NCBI GenBank assembly: GCA_934670115.1
Contig: CAKUOV010000010.1
Coordinates: forward strand, 1-64,000
DNA length: 64,000 bases
Source of the DNA: an uncultured Eggerthellaceae bacterium
GTDB lineage: Bacteria > Actinomycetota > Coriobacteriia > Coriobacteriales > Eggerthellaceae
Direction of reading: 5' to 3'
Shown here one piece after another: positions 57,188 through 64,000 of this stretch; positions within the stretch are counted from its first letter, which is position 1; the number at the start of each line of letters is the position of its first letter. A model generated the notes under the pieces. It saw nothing but the letters and a program-made list of their open reading frames with translations. It had not been told where the DNA came from and ran no database searches. The position numbers were made by a program, and so were the translations under genes.

Positions 57188-58123
57188 CTATGCCGCCTCC
57201 GGACGGTTTTCTCTTGCATGCCTTTCTTCGAACTCGGCGGGGCTGAGCCAATCCAACGCCGAATGGATGCGGATCCTGTTGTAGAAGGCCTCGATGTACT
57301 CGAACAGGGAGAGCGCCGCCTGCTCGCGGCTGTCGTAGGTGCGGGCGTGCACGCACTCGGATTTGATGACGCCCATGAGCGATTCGGTGACGGCGTTGTC
57401 CCAGGGCGACGACACGGACCCCATCGACGGCCTGATGCCGGCATCCCTCATCGTCTTGCCGAGAAGGAGGCTGACGTACTGGGCGCCGTGGTCGGAATGG
57501 TGTATGCAGCCCGGCTCGGGGCGCCTTCGGGCGATGGCCATCTTCAGGGCGTCGTCTGCCAGCTCGGCGGTTATCTTGGGCCCCATGGACCATCCCACCA
57601 CCATGCGCGACCAGACGTCCATCACCACGGCCAGGTAGAGCCAGCCCTGGTGGGTGCGCACGTAGGTGATGTCGGCGAACCAGGCTTGGTTCGGTCCGTC
57701 CGCGCTGAAGTCGCGTTTGACCAGGTCGTCATGGGAATCCCTCCTGGATGCGCGCCTCTCGCGGCCGTCGGGGCGCCTCGCGCAGGCGCGGGTCGTGCCC
57801 CTCCAGCCGTACTCGCGCATGATGCGGGCCACGCGCTTGCGGGACGTGCGCACGCCCTTCCGGGCGAGCTTCGCGAACACCTTCGGCGCGCCGTATATCC
57901 CCAGGCTGGCCTCGTATTCGTCGCCGATCATGCGCGCGAGCTCGAGGTCTCGCAGGTCGTGGGCCGATTCGGGGCGCGACGACCATTGGTAGTAGCCCTG
58001 CCTGGTGACGCCCAGCGCCCGGCACATGGCGGACACCCTGTATTCGCCCAGGTGGAGGCTTATGAACGCGAACTGGGCCTTCTTCACAGCTGCTTGCTCG
58101 CGAAGAAGGCGCTTGCTTTTAAA
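57188..58123 (-). CDS. IS3 transposase OrfB (made as OrfAB by -1 frameshift)
   Basis: The DDE integrase-type part reads NQAWFADITYVRTHQGWLY (first Asp), CIHHSDHGAQYVS (second Asp) and DNAVTESLMGVIKSE (Glu). A helix-turn-helix region with RQGYYQW and YGAPKVFAKL precedes it. Expression probably uses the slippery site T TTA AAA at 58117-58123 to join OrfA to this frame. The catalytic triad is intact, so it may be active. Confidence 0.88.
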   Translation of the reverse strand, partial: FKSKRLLREQAAVKKAQFAFISLHLGEYRVSAMCRALGVTRQGYYQWSSRPESAHDLRDLELARMIGDEYEASLGIYGAPKVFAKLARKGVRTSRKRVARIMREYGWRGTTRACARRPDGRERRASRRDSHDDLVKRDFSADGPNQAWFADITYVRTHQGWLYLAVVMDVWSRMVVGWSMGPKITAELADDALKMAIARRRPEPGCIHHSDHGAQYVSLLLGKTMRDAGIRPSMGSVSSPWDNAVTESLMGVIKSECVHARTYDSREQAALSLFEYIEAFYNRIRIHSALDWLSPAEFEERHARENRPEAA

Positions 58124-58380
58124 AGTATCTCGTTCTCCTCCTTGAGCCTTGCCAGCTCCCGCTTGAGCCTGCGGTTCTCCTCCTGCATCTGGAACGGGTT
58201 CGTCTCGGGGTCGCCGGGGCCCTCGTTCGATGCCAGCTTGACCCAATGGGACAGGGACCCGGGGTCGCAGCCCAGCCCCCTGGCGACCGATGCGTATGTG
58301 GCGTCGGGCCCCGCCGACCTGTAGAGCTCGACCGCCTTGGCCTTGAACTCGGCCGTGTACTTCGGTGACGCGTTTGCCAT
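58084..58380 (-). CDS. IS3 transposase OrfA
   Basis: The 98-residue DNA-binding protein has a helix-turn-helix (YTAEFKAKAVELYRS, then YASVARGLGCDPGSLSHWV) and a leucine-zipper-like coil (ENRRLKRELARLKEENEILL). GAGGAAAC precedes the ATG at 58380. It overlaps OrfB at the frameshift site. Confidence 0.9.
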   Translation of the reverse strand: MANASPKYTAEFKAKAVELYRSAGPDATYASVARGLGCDPGSLSHWVKLASNEGPGDPETNPFQMQEENRRLKRELARLKEENEILLKASAFFASKQL

Positions 58381-58456
58381 GTTTCCTCGCTTTCCTCCGT
58401 CTGCGTATATGGTGCAGAACGGAAATCAAAGTGTCAACGGAACTGGGGCAGATTCA

Positions 58457-58692
58457 GATTCATGACGTACCGGCACAGGCTGAACCGCGGCGGCGACAGG
58501 CAGGCCAACTCCGCCATCCACATCATCGCCATAGGCCGACTCAGGACCGACGAGCGGACAAAGGAGTATGTCGCCAAGAAGATGGCCGAGGGCCACACCA
58601 AGATGGAGGCCATCAGGTGCCTGAAGCGCTACATCGCGCGCGAGGTTTACTACGCCATAAAGAAGCAGCGCGAGCTCGTGAATTGCTCTTGA
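58457..58692 (+). pseudogene. IS110-family transposase, second C-terminal fragment
   Basis: The plus-strand frame encodes HRLNRGGDRQANSAIHIIAI and MEAIRCLKRYIAREVY, the end of an IS110-type recombinase. It is truncated by the IS3 right end. It lies on the opposite strand to the fragment at 56757-57158, so the two are not halves of one gene. Confidence 0.8.
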
Positions 58693-58702
58693 CACTTAGA
58701 AG

Positions 58703-59029
58703 GGCATCCGCGGCTCTCAGTACGCAAGCAAGATCCTTGCCCGCTGGGCAAAGGCGCACGGCGTTCGGCTCTCCGTTGGCAGGACCGGCAGCTGCCATGA
58801 CAACGCAGTCGCCGAATCTTTTTTCGGATCGCTGAAAAACGAATGGTATTCGAGGTTCTCGTTCAAGACCAGGGCGCGGGCAAAGACAGCCGTAATCTGG
58901 TACATAGAGTCCTTCTACAACAGAATGCGCCCGCATTCGAGCGTCGGCTGGCGCAAGCCTGCGGAGCTGATGGGCGAGTTCTTCGCGAGGTCATCGGACA
59001 ATTGTGGGGAGGTGATGAAGGCGGCGTAA
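58703..59029 (+). pseudogene. IS3-family OrfB, C-terminal fragment
   Basis: The frame begins abruptly at about 58703 and encodes GRTGSCHDNAVAESFFGSLK (catalytic Glu region), SFYNRMRPHSSVGW and a tail ending at a TAA at 59027-59029. It belongs to a different IS3 element from the complete one. A TAAGTGTC/GACACTTA pair (59042 and 58691) may mark ends of the lost element. Confidence 0.8.
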
Positions 59030-59185
59030 TTTCCTGAGCTTTAAGTGTCTGAAATCTTGACACCCCTCAGTTATGGTTCACAGCCAGTGGCGGAGTTGTG
59101 TTGAGTATCGTAAAATCGCGCCTTTGAAGTCCAAAGTCACTAGAAAACATAAAAAATTGTGGAAACCCTACAATAAAAGGCGTAA

Positions 59186-59191
59186 TATAAT
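59186..59191 (+). promoter_or_regulatory. Candidate -10 box upstream of rloA
   Basis: TATAAT in an AT-rich stretch 27 bases before the start codon. The -35 is unclear (TTGTGG at 59157 is 23 bases away). Confidence 0.4.
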
Positions 59192-59217
59192 AAAATATTC
59201 ATTTAGAAAGGGTCGCC

Positions 59218-60498
59218 ATGCTAATCGAGTTCAAATGCAGCAACTTCCGCTCGTTCAAGGACGAAGCCTGCCTCAGCATGCTCCCGGTCAATGCTTACAA
59301 GGAGCATCCTGACAACATGGCGCCCGTAAGGCCCGCAGGCACCAACGCCTCGGGCGTCCTGAGCGCCGCGGCCATCTACGGGGCCAACGCGTCGGGCAAG
59401 ACGAACCTTTTGAGGGCCATGGACTTTGCAAGGGGCATCGTCCTCGGCCAGGTCCCGCTGGGACGCGGCGGCGCCAGGGAGTCCTTCGTCTACAACGCCG
59501 GCGAGCCGTCCCTGTTCGCGTTCTCCGTCCTGCTCGGGGATACGCGCTTCAACTACGAGTTCGTCATCGACGACAGGGGCGTTATCCGCGAGACGCTGAG
59601 GTCCCAGCCGAAGAGCGAAAAGCTCGTGTTCGAGCGCTACCTCTCCGACGACGGGGCATACGAGGTTAAGCAGGGCTCCACCTATTCCGGCATATCCTCC
59701 AGGCTCAAGGGCTTCACCGACAACGGTTTGGTGATCGAGCTTCTCTCGAAGTTCGGCATCGTTGACTGCGCCACAGTCTTCGACTGGTTTGTGGACGGCC
59801 TTAGGGTCTACGACCACGCCCAGCCCGTGGACTACGGCATCCTGCTGGAGAAGCTGAAGGACCTTGGGGAGGACGGCTTCTCCAAGGCGGTCGCAGCCGT
59901 CAAGTCCGCAGACCTCGGAATCACGGGCGCGCAGCTTGCGGTGAGCGACCTCACCGATGAGGAGCGCGAGACCCAGAGGGTGGCGACCGACAAGGTCAAG
60001 GCGATCTTCGAGGCGCTCACCGGCAAGGACATCGAGGAGATCAAGCCCTCCGACAAGAAGATCACATTCCAGTTCCAGCACGTGATCGCGGGCCGGAGGG
60101 TCGGATTCGGCTTCGAGGACGAGTCACTCGGCACCGTGACCATGCTCAACCTGGCCGCAGACTTCCTTGACGCCATCGCCGAGGGCAAGACCCTCGTCAT
60201 CGATGAGGTCGAGCGCAGCCTGCACCCGATCCTGCTGAGGAACCTGGTCTCGCTGTTCTTCGACAGGCAGCTCAACTCCAAGAACGCGCAGCTCATCTTC
60301 ACCACCCACGACCTGTCCATCATGGACGGGGACTTCATGCGCCGCGACCAGTTCTGGTTCGTCGAGAAGAGAAGCCAGGAGGGCGCCAGCGAGCTCTACC
60401 CGCTGTCCGCCTACTCCCCGCGAAAGGACGATAACATCCTGAACAGGTACCTCTACGGAGCCTATGGTGCCGTCCCATTCATCGAGGAGGTGCTGTAG
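59218..60498 (+). CDS. rloA: RloA-like AAA ATPase (candidate phage defence)
   Basis: The 426-residue protein starts MLIEFKCSNFRSFKDEACLS, then Walker A AAIYGANASGKTNLL near residue 60. The ABC-type signature region ESLGTVTMLNL, Walker B TLVIDEVERSLHP and LIFTTHDLSIMD follow. This SMC/OLD-type ATPase architecture is used by RloA and by the related AriA of PARIS. It is paired with rloB. Codon use (AGG, CTC, GTC-rich) differs from the core genes, suggesting transfer. Confidence 0.85.
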   Translation: MLIEFKCSNFRSFKDEACLSMLPVNAYKEHPDNMAPVRPAGTNASGVLSAAAIYGANASGKTNLLRAMDFARGIVLGQVPLGRGGARESFVYNAGEPSLFAFSVLLGDTRFNYEFVIDDRGVIRETLRSQPKSEKLVFERYLSDDGAYEVKQGSTYSGISSRLKGFTDNGLVIELLSKFGIVDCATVFDWFVDGLRVYDHAQPVDYGILLEKLKDLGEDGFSKAVAAVKSADLGITGAQLAVSDLTDEERETQRVATDKVKAIFEALTGKDIEEIKPSDKKITFQFQHVIAGRRVGFGFEDESLGTVTMLNLAADFLDAIAEGKTLVIDEVERSLHPILLRNLVSLFFDRQLNSKNAQLIFTTHDLSIMDGDFMRRDQFWFVEKRSQEGASELYPLSAYSPRKDDNILNRYLYGAYGAVPFIEEVL

Positions 60499-60499
60499 C

Positions 60500-61132
60500 T
60501 TGGCAGCAAAGCGTCAGAACCGCGGTCGCGCCGAAGGCGGCAGGAGCGCAAAGCCGACGCTGCTGATCGTGTGCGAAGGCGAGACCGAGTACAACTACTT
60601 CAGGGACCTGAAGAGCAGGTTCCGAGCCAGCTGGATGATTCCCTTCAAGTCCGACAAACCCGACCCCAACGGCGTGATGGAGTGCGCCGTCCGGGAGGCC
60701 AAAAGGCACCGGGCGAAAGGGCTTGACGTCCAGGCATGGATCCTGATCGACGCTGAAACCGAGGTCGAAGAGAAGAGGCGCTGCTATCGCGATGTTCTCC
60801 AGAAGGCAGCCTCCAAGAAAATCAACACTGCGAACTCCAGCCCGTGCTTTGAGTACTGGCCCCTGCTGCATTTCGCTCCCGGTGCTAAGGTCTACACCCC
60901 CGACGAGGCGGAGGCGGAGCTCAAGAAGAGAGGCCGCATCCCCGGATACGAGAAGCCCGTCCTGCCGTGCGACCAGCTGTGGGAGCTGTACCAGACGGGT
61001 GCGCCCTCGGCGGCTGCGGCGGCTAGGCGAGACGAGCTTTCCTCAGACGGTGAGAACCCGGTGTTCGGACGGCCTGTCACCTACGTGGACACGCTGGTGG
61101 GCAGGATCGCCGAGGTCTCGAAGATGAGATAG
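60500..61132 (+). CDS. rloB: RloB-like Toprim-type protein
   Basis: The 210-residue protein has LLIVCEGETEYNYFRDL near residue 20 (a Toprim-like Glu) and WILIDAETEVEEKRRC. SSPCFEYWPLLHF is the conserved core of RloB. In the related PARIS system the second protein is a nuclease released on infection; a similar role here is inference. The start is a TTG at 60500, ten bases after a GAGGAGG site in the end of rloA. Confidence 0.82.
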   Translation: MAAKRQNRGRAEGGRSAKPTLLIVCEGETEYNYFRDLKSRFRASWMIPFKSDKPDPNGVMECAVREAKRHRAKGLDVQAWILIDAETEVEEKRRCYRDVLQKAASKKINTANSSPCFEYWPLLHFAPGAKVYTPDEAEAELKKRGRIPGYEKPVLPCDQLWELYQTGAPSAAAAARRDELSSDGENPVFGRPVTYVDTLVGRIAEVSKMR

Positions 61133-61147
61133 GGCAGGGAGGTTACT

Positions 61148-61477
61148 ATGCGTGAGCCCGCCATCCCATCTACGCCAAACGATCTCTACGATCACTTGAG
61201 GAGTTCCGATAATCCAGCTGAAGCAGCTGCGAATTTGTTCGAGGGAATTGGCTTCGACGAGGATGTTCGTTTGCGCTTCCTGTTCCGTGCATTGAAAGAC
61301 GAGGGCCTAATCAAGGTATTTTGGGCTGGCAACAGGTCGTGCCATTTCGTCGTATACGACGAAATGGCAACCGCCCCAACCGGAACAACCGTTGTCAACC
61401 ACTATGACGACCACAGCGTAACCATCGGTGCCGGAGCCCATGTAAAGAATTCTTCAATCGGATCCTCCATCGCTTAA
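61148..61477 (+). CDS. Small protein paired with AbiTii; frame continues past its TAA
   Basis: The 109-residue product has a soluble N-terminal domain (NDLYDHLRSSDNPAEAAANL, then RLRFLFRALKDEGLIKVFW) and a glycine/Asn motif VNHYDDHSVTIGAGAHVKNS. After the TAA (61475-61477) the same frame runs 45 more codons, coding for FYEKHPVACTVVLSLLVGLV, a clear membrane helix, and ends with a TGA overlapping the AbiTii ATG. The gene also contains a perfect 28-bp palindrome (61341-61368). A nonsense mutation is the simplest reading. Confidence 0.6.
   Translation: MREPAIPSTPNDLYDHLRSSDNPAEAAANLFEGIGFDEDVRLRFLFRALKDEGLIKVFWAGNRSCHFVVYDEMATAPTGTTVVNHYDDHSVTIGAGAHVKNSSIGSSIA
61341..61368. repeat. Perfect 28-bp palindrome inside a coding region
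   Basis: GCCATTTCGTCGTA followed directly by its exact reverse complement, with no spacer. It encodes part of CHFVVYDEMA in the small AbiTii-linked protein. Such length is not expected by chance and would allow a cruciform or an RNA hairpin. Confidence 0.85.
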
Positions 61478-61615
61478 ACCAACGGTGGCGACAAGAAGGG
61501 ATTTTACGAGAAGCATCCTGTTGCTTGCACGGTCGTCCTGTCTCTGCTCGTCGGTCTCGTCCTTATGTTCTCGTTTTGGAAGGACGCCATCGCGTTCTTG
61601 GAGGGGTTGTTCTGA
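61478..61615 (+). pseudogene. In-frame continuation of the small protein (membrane tail)
   Basis: 45 codons after the TAA at 61475, same frame, no start codon of its own near the beginning. It encodes HPVACTVVLSLLVGLVLMFS and a short tail WKDAIAFLEGLF. It would be a C-terminal membrane anchor of the preceding gene if the stop were absent or read through. Confidence 0.55.
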
Positions 61616-62187
61616 TGGCGAAAAGCACAATAATCAAAGAGCTTGCTAATGGCACGGTCGATCTGAAAACGGCGCTCAAGCGCGCGAAGATCCTCGTTTA
61701 CGACATAGGTAACGAGGAGATATCTGGCTGGATTAATTCGGAGTTAGCGGGATATCCGGATGATGCCAAGCTACCTTCGTACAGGGTCACCTCAGGACAG
61801 CTCAGGGGCTCGTATTTCAAGGGGTCGAGCGCATCGAACGCTCAATGGAAAAACGTGGCTCTCCCGTTGGGTGATATGCCCGAGGACGTGAGAAAGGACC
61901 TTCTGGAGATCCGTTTCACCGACAGCGTGTCCTCCATTCAGCATCTTCTGGCCAGCGCGGAAGAGAATGACGAGGGCATCGGCAAGGCGGTTCCCGCCGA
62001 TTGCTTTCCGGCAATAGCCCACTTTAACCACGACCCGTTCATGAATATCACTTCGGCAAGGGTCGAGATATCCTCTCATACCCTGAAGAACGTTCTGGAT
62101 GAGGTCGAGAGCAGGCTGTTGGACATGCTGCTTCTGCTTGAGAGGGAGTACGGCAGCCTGGACGAGCTTGACATTGACCCATCGTAA
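61615..62187 (+). CDS. AbiTii-domain protein
   Basis: The 190-residue protein matches the AbiTii pattern: IIKELANGTVDLKTALKRAK, GNEEISGWINSELAGYPDD and LPSYRV, followed by a helical region to VLDEVESRLLDMLLLLERE. AbiTii is a domain found in abortive-infection and other defence proteins. The ATG overlaps the previous frame's TGA. GGAGG at 61600-61604 sets the start. The frame continues beyond its TAA (see next entry). Confidence 0.75.
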   Translation: MAKSTIIKELANGTVDLKTALKRAKILVYDIGNEEISGWINSELAGYPDDAKLPSYRVTSGQLRGSYFKGSSASNAQWKNVALPLGDMPEDVRKDLLEIRFTDSVSSIQHLLASAEENDEGIGKAVPADCFPAIAHFNHDPFMNITSARVEISSHTLKNVLDEVESRLLDMLLLLEREYGSLDELDIDPS

Positions 62188-62307
62188 AAGACGGATGAGG
62201 AGCGACGTGATTTTGCGGAGAAGATGATTGTCAATATTTACGATGACCATAGCATTCATCTTGGGGACAATTCGTCTTTGAGGAACTCGGAGGTCTCGTC
62301 TTCGTAG
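62188..62307 (+). pseudogene. In-frame continuation of the AbiTii gene
   Basis: 39 codons directly after the TAA at 62185-62187, same frame, ending at a TAG at 62305. It encodes EERRDFAEKMIVNIYDDHSI followed by HLGDNSSLRNS, the same motif as in the neighbouring small protein. The ancestral AbiTii protein probably included this C-terminus. Confidence 0.55.
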
Positions 62308-62335
62308 ACCAAGGCTTTTCAAAGGCATGATATTT

Positions 62336-62356
62336 CGCGATTTCGGCGAAATCGCG
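62336..62356. repeat. Perfect short hairpin after the AbiTii gene
   Basis: CGCGATTTC and GAAATCGCG around a GGC loop. There is no U-tract on either side, so it is not a classical terminator. Confidence 0.6.
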
Positions 62357-62442
62357 CTGGACCGCCATCTTCGTTTATGCTGACTTCATCTACGTCAACG
62401 TATCCGAATTCAGCTGGTTGACCGATGCGAGGGAGATTCCAT

Positions 62443-63072
62443 ATGGATAGGTGCTTCAAATGCGGCAAGGAGCCCAGGGTGTGGCTGGACGGCACGCCGT
62501 ACTGCGCCGCCTGCTACAACATGTGGGCCGAGGACGCGGCCGGCCTTCCGCATGCGGGAGAGCCCCGTGCCACCATCGTCGCGATCGATCGCGATGGCAG
62601 GGCCGTAGAGTTCGCCGTGGAAAGGATGGTCCATGCCGTGGGCATCGGCTATACGGCTACTGAGGTGGTGCCTGATGGCGATCCTCGGGCAGAGCTTGGG
62701 TACGTGGGTTTGCAGGTGCAAGTATTGGAGCCTTTGGACGGCGACCGGGCCGAGGCCGTCGACGCGCTGTGGCGGAAGGCTCAGCAGGCGGCATCGAAGA
62801 GGTCCCTGAACATGAGGCTGGTTCCGGATTACGAGTGCTGGTCCGGCTGTGTCCGGCGCGGCAACACCGTCATGACCGCGTGTGAAAGCGGCCTTGCCAG
62901 GGTCGAGTGGGACGAGGAGACAGGCGGGACCTGCCTGGTCGCCGACGGCTACAAGTTCACCGGCGACGAGTTCGTCGAGATGCTCTCCTGCGTCCAGGGC
63001 TTCAGCCTATCATGGATCGTGACCGATGCGTGCGACCCTTTTCCCAAGGTCGACGAAGAGAGCTTGGGGTAG
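62443..63072 (+). CDS. Uncharacterised protein with N-terminal zinc ribbon
   Basis: The 209-residue protein begins MDRCFKCGKEP and has a second pair in PYCAACYNMW, making a CxxC-CxxC zinc site in the first 25 residues. A mixed alpha/beta domain follows. GAGGGAGA at 62429-62436 supports the start at 62443. Three bases after its stop a second small zinc protein begins, so the two form an operon. The function is unknown. Confidence 0.6.
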   Translation: MDRCFKCGKEPRVWLDGTPYCAACYNMWAEDAAGLPHAGEPRATIVAIDRDGRAVEFAVERMVHAVGIGYTATEVVPDGDPRAELGYVGLQVQVLEPLDGDRAEAVDALWRKAQQAASKRSLNMRLVPDYECWSGCVRRGNTVMTACESGLARVEWDEETGGTCLVADGYKFTGDEFVEMLSCVQGFSLSWIVTDACDPFPKVDEESLG

Positions 63073-63075
63073 GGC

Positions 63076-63300
63076 ATGGGCGAGGAGCGCAACCCGGCGA
63101 TCATCGACTTCGCCGCGGCCAGGAAGTGGTCCGACACGCCGGACCGCGTCAAGGAGATCCTTCTCGGCAACGCATGGTGCCCCAACTGCCATGAGGCGTC
63201 CTTCGCCCCGGGCTTCAGCCTGCGCGACGACCCCATGGGGTTCGTCATCGAGGGACGTTGCTCGAAGTGCGGCGCGCCGATTGCAAGGTGCAGCTGGTAG
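63076..63300 (+). CDS. Small zinc-ribbon protein
   Basis: The 74-residue protein has NAWCPNCHEASFAPGFSL and GRCSKCGAPIARC, two CxxC pairs that would bind one zinc. Such small proteins often lie near mobile regions. It is translated right after the preceding zinc-ribbon gene. Confidence 0.6.
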   Translation: MGEERNPAIIDFAAARKWSDTPDRVKEILLGNAWCPNCHEASFAPGFSLRDDPMGFVIEGRCSKCGAPIARCSW

Positions 63301-63507
63301 CTAGCCGCGCTTGGGCTCCGTATCGCTGTCTTCCAAGCCGATCATCGCCTCGCGGTAGTTCTCCCTCATGGCCAGGTAATGCGCAACTGTGTCTTCCAGG
63401 GTCACCTTCCCGGCGAAGGAGACATGCACAGTCAGATTGCCGCTCTTGACGAAATATCTTCCTTCCTCGTCCTTCTCGAGGCTCGTCGTTTTGGTCTTGT
63501 CTTGCAT
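63301..63507 (-). CDS. Small uncharacterised protein, possibly TnpW-like
   Basis: The 68-residue protein contains GRYFVKSGNLTVHVSFAGK and EDTVAHYLA, which loosely resembles transposon-encoded TnpW proteins. AAGGAG at 63517-63522 supports the ATG at 63507. The assignment is tentative; it abuts the zinc-ribbon gene tail to tail. Confidence 0.4.
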   Translation of the reverse strand: MQDKTKTTSLEKDEEGRYFVKSGNLTVHVSFAGKVTLEDTVAHYLAMRENYREAMIGLEDSDTEPKRG

Positions 63508-63693
63508 AAGGCCCCACTCCTTCACAACTAATTCAAATCTCGAAAATGAGCCCTCAATCGGGGTTTTCGGGGCTTTCTGGAGGCCGTTTTGCGTTCACCC
63601 ATGCCTCAAATTTGCCCACCGATTGCCCAGCAGCGAGCTCGGAATCCGAATCTAAAATACAAGAAAACCGCTATCTACCTGAGATTTCTTTAC

Positions 63694-63999
63694 TCAAACA
63701 TACCCTGTTTTCCTTCCATTCCGTAAACTCTCGCGCAGCATCGCCCAGTCGCCCTCGTGAAACTTCGTGATGTCGCTGTTGTACTCGTCGATGTCGTAGC
63801 AGAGAAAGACCGTCCAGTCGATTTTCGGGTTTTCGCCTACGCAAGCCCTGTCAAACCACGTGGCCGAGTTGGTCATCTGGGAGACGGAGTTCACGCTGGC
63901 CATCACGACGACCTTCTCGCCGTTTGCCGTCGTTATTGCGTAGCGGTCCTCTTGCGTACCGAGGTCCTTCCTGAGGACGAGGCCCTTGGCCGCGCACAG
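63694..63999 (-). CDS. Partial uncharacterised gene, cut by the window edge
   Basis: A minus-strand frame open from the right edge to a stop at 63694, at least 101 codons. It reads LGTQEDRYAITTANGEKVVV, then ATWFDRACVGENPKIDW and VFLCYDIDEYNSDI. The start lies outside the window. No family was recognised with confidence; the soluble, acidic composition and the mobile context are all that can be said. Confidence 0.5.
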   Translation of the reverse strand: MCAAKGLVLRKDLGTQEDRYAITTANGEKVVVMASVNSVSQMTNSATWFDRACVGENPKIDWTVFLCYDIDEYNSDITKFHEGDWAMLRESLRNGRKTGYV

Positions 64000-64000
64000 C

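Larger units (their letters stand above)
57159..58456 (-). mobile_element. Complete IS3-family insertion sequence, 1298 bp
   Basis: Bounded by inverted ends TGAATCTGCCCC (57159-57170) and GGGGCAGATTCA (58445-58456), with a second matching block, CGTTGACA on the left and TGTCAACG on the right. It contains orfA and orfB on the minus strand. No short target duplication is evident, perhaps because flanks were rearranged. It interrupts an IS110 fragment. Confidence 0.88.

Noticed and set aside
57218..58324. 368-codon plus-strand frame opposite the IS3 transposase
   Set aside because: The minus strand encodes a complete OrfA/OrfB with the catalytic triad; this is its antisense shadow.
61525..61614. 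Upstream start for the AbiTii gene
   Set aside because: The AbiTii homology begins at 61615 with a GGAGG site just upstream, and the upstream bases are better explained as the membrane tail in another frame.
63530..63690. Attachment site or integrase tail near the right edge
   Set aside because: The sequence has TTGCCCACCG/TTGCCCAGC words often seen near integrases, but no integrase, tRNA or matching repeat was found in the window.

Overview
The window most likely comes from an anaerobic actinobacterium of the Coriobacteriia, probably Eggerthellaceae. This is inferred from gene content and no database was consulted. The supporting genes are a dmsA/B/C-type molybdoenzyme operon with a TorD chaperone and a radical SAM partner, a two-subunit class I fumarase, ThyX, a type III glutamine synthetase, the DapL route to diaminopimelate, DUF1385 and PSP1 (RicT-like) proteins, and several housekeeping proteins with long low-complexity inserts or tails. 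No rRNA or tRNA gene was found.

Positions 1-16201 hold guaA (minus strand), an orphan NrfD-like membrane protein, a GntR/SPFH gene pair, the DMSO-reductase-type operon (membrane anchor, catalytic subunit, FeS subunit, TorD chaperone, radical SAM protein), uppP, a PcrA/UvrD helicase and a P-loop NTPase. A short palindromic motif occurs upstream of both the NrfD gene and the anchor gene and is a candidate shared operator. Positions 16307-22300 hold a methyltransferase, thyX, a DUF1385 protein, a DUF4143-type ATPase preceded by four 19-bp repeats at an exact 33-bp period, and a Fic gene that looks inactivated twice. Positions 22326-34763 are a dense plus-strand run: topA, fumarase alpha and beta, tmk, holB, a RicT-like gene, pncB, degV, a dehydrogenase-like protein with an acidic tail and a second radical SAM protein. 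Positions 34904-40741 run on the minus strand: purF, dapL, dapF and glutamine synthetase III, with GACGGGG-core palindromes between purF and dapL.

After a 207-bp inverted-repeat element and a HigBA toxin-antitoxin pair with a clear operator, positions 42527-55689 form a surface-polysaccharide cluster. It encodes the CapE, CapF and CapG steps to UDP-N-acetyl-L-fucosamine, a lipid-linked initiating transferase fused to a WbuB-like glycosyltransferase, further glycosyltransferases, a Wzy-like polymerase, a Wzx flippase, an acetyltransferase and a LicD enzyme. The second half is visibly AT-richer than the core genes, which suggests horizontal acquisition.

Positions 56100-64000 are an accessory, probably mobile, region. 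It starts with a truncated Abi_2 gene that keeps an upstream RNA-like hairpin pair and terminator. Nested insertion-sequence remains follow: an IS110 fragment, a complete 1298-bp IS3 element with a T TTA AAA frameshift site, a second IS110 fragment and an IS3 fragment. Then comes a candidate phage-defence block, RloA-RloB followed by a small protein and an AbiTii-domain protein. The last two share a C-terminal motif, and both reading frames continue past a TAA codon. The window ends with small zinc-ribbon and uncharacterised genes, the last one cut by the edge.
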